Below, one piece after another: positions 62,812 to 64,000 of a stretch of 64,000 bases of DNA. Each line of letters begins with the position of its first letter. Positions within the stretch are counted from its first letter, which is position 1. The position numbers and the translations under genes were made by a program. The notes below the pieces were generated by a model. It made no database searches. It saw nothing but the letters and a program-made list of their open reading frames with translations, and was not told the DNA's origin. This stretch comes from Mucilaginibacter sp. PPCGB 2223 (GTDB lineage: Bacteria; Bacteroidota; Bacteroidia; Sphingobacteriales; Sphingobacteriaceae), in contig NZ_MDJS01000005.1 of assembly GCF_001705515.1 (NCBI RefSeq), forward strand, positions 124,001 through 188,000. The letters run 5' to 3'.

Positions 62812-63747
62812 TTATACCGGGAATTTTCTTTCTAAAAAATCTTCGTAAGCCAGGGCTATCCCTTCTTCAAGCTCAATTTTATGGTGCCAGCCCTTGGCGT
62901 GCAGTTTTGAAACATCCATCAACTTGCGTGGAGTGCCATCCGGCTTGGTATGATCAAAATCAATATCTCCCTGGTAACCAACAATTTTTTTTACCAATAA
63001 GGCCAGTTCTTTGATCGATAGTTCTTTACCCGAGCCTATATTGATCAGCCGCGGTTCATCATAATTCTGCATCAGGTAATAGCAGGCGTCGGCAAGGTCA
63101 TCAGCAAACAAAAACTCACGCATGGGTGTTCCGGTTCCCCAGATGGTAACAGTCGGTGCGCCATTTACTTTAGCCTCATGAAAACGGCGGATCAGGGCAG
63201 GCAGCACATGCGAGTTTTGCGGGTGGTAATTGTCGTTATAACCATATAAATTGGTGGGCATTACCGAGATATAATTACAGCCGTATTGAAAGCGGTAGGC
63301 ATCGCACATTTCAATACCGGCTATTTTAGCAATGGCGTAAGGCTCGTTCGTTTCTTCGAGTGAGCCCGTCAGCAAATACTCTTCCTTTATTGGCTGCGGG
63401 GCCATTTTGGGATAAATACAGCTCGATCCTAAAAAAAGCAGCTTTTTCACCCCGTTCAGGTAAGAATTATGGATAACATTATTCTGTATCTGTAAATTTT
63501 CGTACAAAAACTGCCCGCGGTAAGTATTGTTCGAAATAATGCCCCCAACTTTGGCGGCAGCTAAAAACACATAATCAGGTTTGTGTTCCTTGAAGAATTC
63601 GGTAACATCGGCCTGGTTACGCAGATCAAGCTCGGATGAAGACCTTGTTATAAAATTGGTAAACCCCTCTTTAATCAGTTTACGATGTATTGCCGAACCG
63701 ACCATCCCGCGGTGCCCGGCAATATAAATTCTCGCGTCTTTTTTCAA
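62812..63747 (-). CDS. fcl: GDP-L-fucose synthase
   Basis: 311 residues. Epimerises and reduces GDP-4-keto-6-deoxymannose to GDP-L-fucose. SDR motifs: GHRGMVGSAIHRKL, LGSSCIYPKMAPQPI, and the catalytic YAIAK (YxxxK), with PTNLYGYNDNYH. Convergent with the ytxH operon, which stops 3 bases before. Other fucose/GDP-mannose genes are not in the window. Confidence 0.94.
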   Translation of the reverse strand: MKKDARIYIAGHRGMVGSAIHRKLIKEGFTNFITRSSSELDLRNQADVTEFFKEHKPDYVFLAAAKVGGIISNNTYRGQFLYENLQIQNNVIHNSYLNGVKKLLFLGSSCIYPKMAPQPIKEEYLLTGSLEETNEPYAIAKIAGIEMCDAYRFQYGCNYISVMPTNLYGYNDNYHPQNSHVLPALIRRFHEAKVNGAPTVTIWGTGTPMREFLFADDLADACYYLMQNYDEPRLINIGSGKELSIKELALLVKKIVGYQGDIDFDHTKPDGTPRKLMDVSKLHAKGWHHKIELEEGIALAYEDFLERKFPV

Positions 63748-63805
63748 AATTCAGCTATTTGCCCAAATATATAAACTCTTGTAATTATGGGTAAGTAATA
63801 ATAGT

Positions 63806-63813
63806 TAATTTTG
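63806..63813 (+). promoter_or_regulatory. Possible -7 element TAATTTTG before trmB
   Basis: Matches TAnnTTTG, 18 bases before the GTG start of trmB. A TTG lies 24 bases further upstream, longer than the usual spacer. Confidence 0.3.
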
Positions 63814-63831
63814 CATTTTTATAACAAATAC

Positions 63832-64000
63832 GTGGGTAAAGACAAGTTAAAACGATTTGCAGAAGTTGCCGGATTTGAAAATGTGCTGCAACTGGATGAA
63901 GGGAAGCCAATGGCCGGAAAATGGAGCCAGGCTTTTTTTAAGAATAACCAGCCGCTGGTGCTCGAACTTGCGTGCGGAAAAGGCGAATACACCGTGAACC
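63832..64000 (+). CDS. trmB: tRNA (guanine-N7)-methyltransferase, 5' part
   Basis: The first 56 residues from a GTG start at 63832: GKDKLKRFAEVAGFENVLQL, then MAGKWSQAFF and LVLELACGKGEYT (SAM-binding motif I). The rest is past the window. TrmB methylates G46 of tRNA. GTG start is supported by the normal family beginning GKDKL. Confidence 0.88.
   Translation, partial: MGKDKLKRFAEVAGFENVLQLDEGKPMAGKWSQAFFKNNQPLVLELACGKGEYTVN

Overview
The window looks like chromosome of a Sphingobacteriaceae-type Bacteroidota, most like Mucilaginibacter or Pedobacter. The clues are DUF4175 and DUF4382 proteins, SusD-free but lipobox-rich secreted proteins, a Bacteroidota thi operon, promoter matches of the type TTG-N19/20-TAnnTTTG in place of E. 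coli -35/-10 boxes, and few Shine-Dalgarno sequences. The genus is inference from gene content; no rRNA is present.

Layout. 1-691: 5' part of a DEAD-box helicase, then about 950 bp of repeats. 1.6-13.2 kb: single housekeeping and secreted genes (small lipoprotein, secreted nuclease, NTF2-like protein, peptidase T, beta-lactamase-fold hydrolase, GT-B-like protein, sphingomyelinase-like phosphoesterase, and a YCII/DGPF protein with an ECF42-type sigma factor). 14.3-21.65 kb: a complete thiamine operon on the minus strand, thiS-thiC-tenI/thiE-like-thiE-thiG-thiH-thiF-thiD, with overlapping genes, a TPP riboswitch and a good promoter. 21.8-31.0 kb: a G+C-richer cluster with a divergent beta-propeller lipoprotein, a ChrB-AraC fusion regulator, a tolC-RND-MFP efflux set, the chromate transporter ChrA and a stand-alone ChrB domain. 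A tRNA-Pro(GGG) follows, and 17 bp of its 3' end recur 17 kb away at the far side of the thi operon.

32.0-45.8 kb: DUF4175 membrane protein, RsbW-like ATPase, YbeY, glutathione peroxidase, a second secreted nuclease, an M1-type metallopeptidase, then a minus-strand phospholipid operon (CPBP protease, DUF2007, CdsA, a PSD-like protein without the catalytic His and Ser, and an apparently active PSD), DusB and ApaG. 46.4-56.1 kb: DUF1569, lipoprotein, YugP-type protease, FAD oxidoreductase, TlpA-like protein, MurF, a metzincin-like protein, a Crp/Fnr regulator with a membrane protein, and GlnRS. 56.6-64.0 kb: B12-binding protein, enoyl-CoA hydratase, outer-membrane beta-barrel, an NtrC-type response regulator followed by a 63-residue H-box-only protein, an AI-2E family transporter, a YtxH/holin-X envelope operon, GDP-fucose synthase, and the start of trmB.

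Points most worth following: the ChrB-AraC one-component regulator in an efflux operon; the H-box-only mini-protein beside a sigma-54 activator; the catalytically dead PSD paralogue next to the active one; the tRNA-Pro 3'-end duplication bracketing the thi and chr regions; and a modular three-copy intergenic repeat whose parts are independently oriented. No CRISPR array, transposase, integrase or phage gene was seen.
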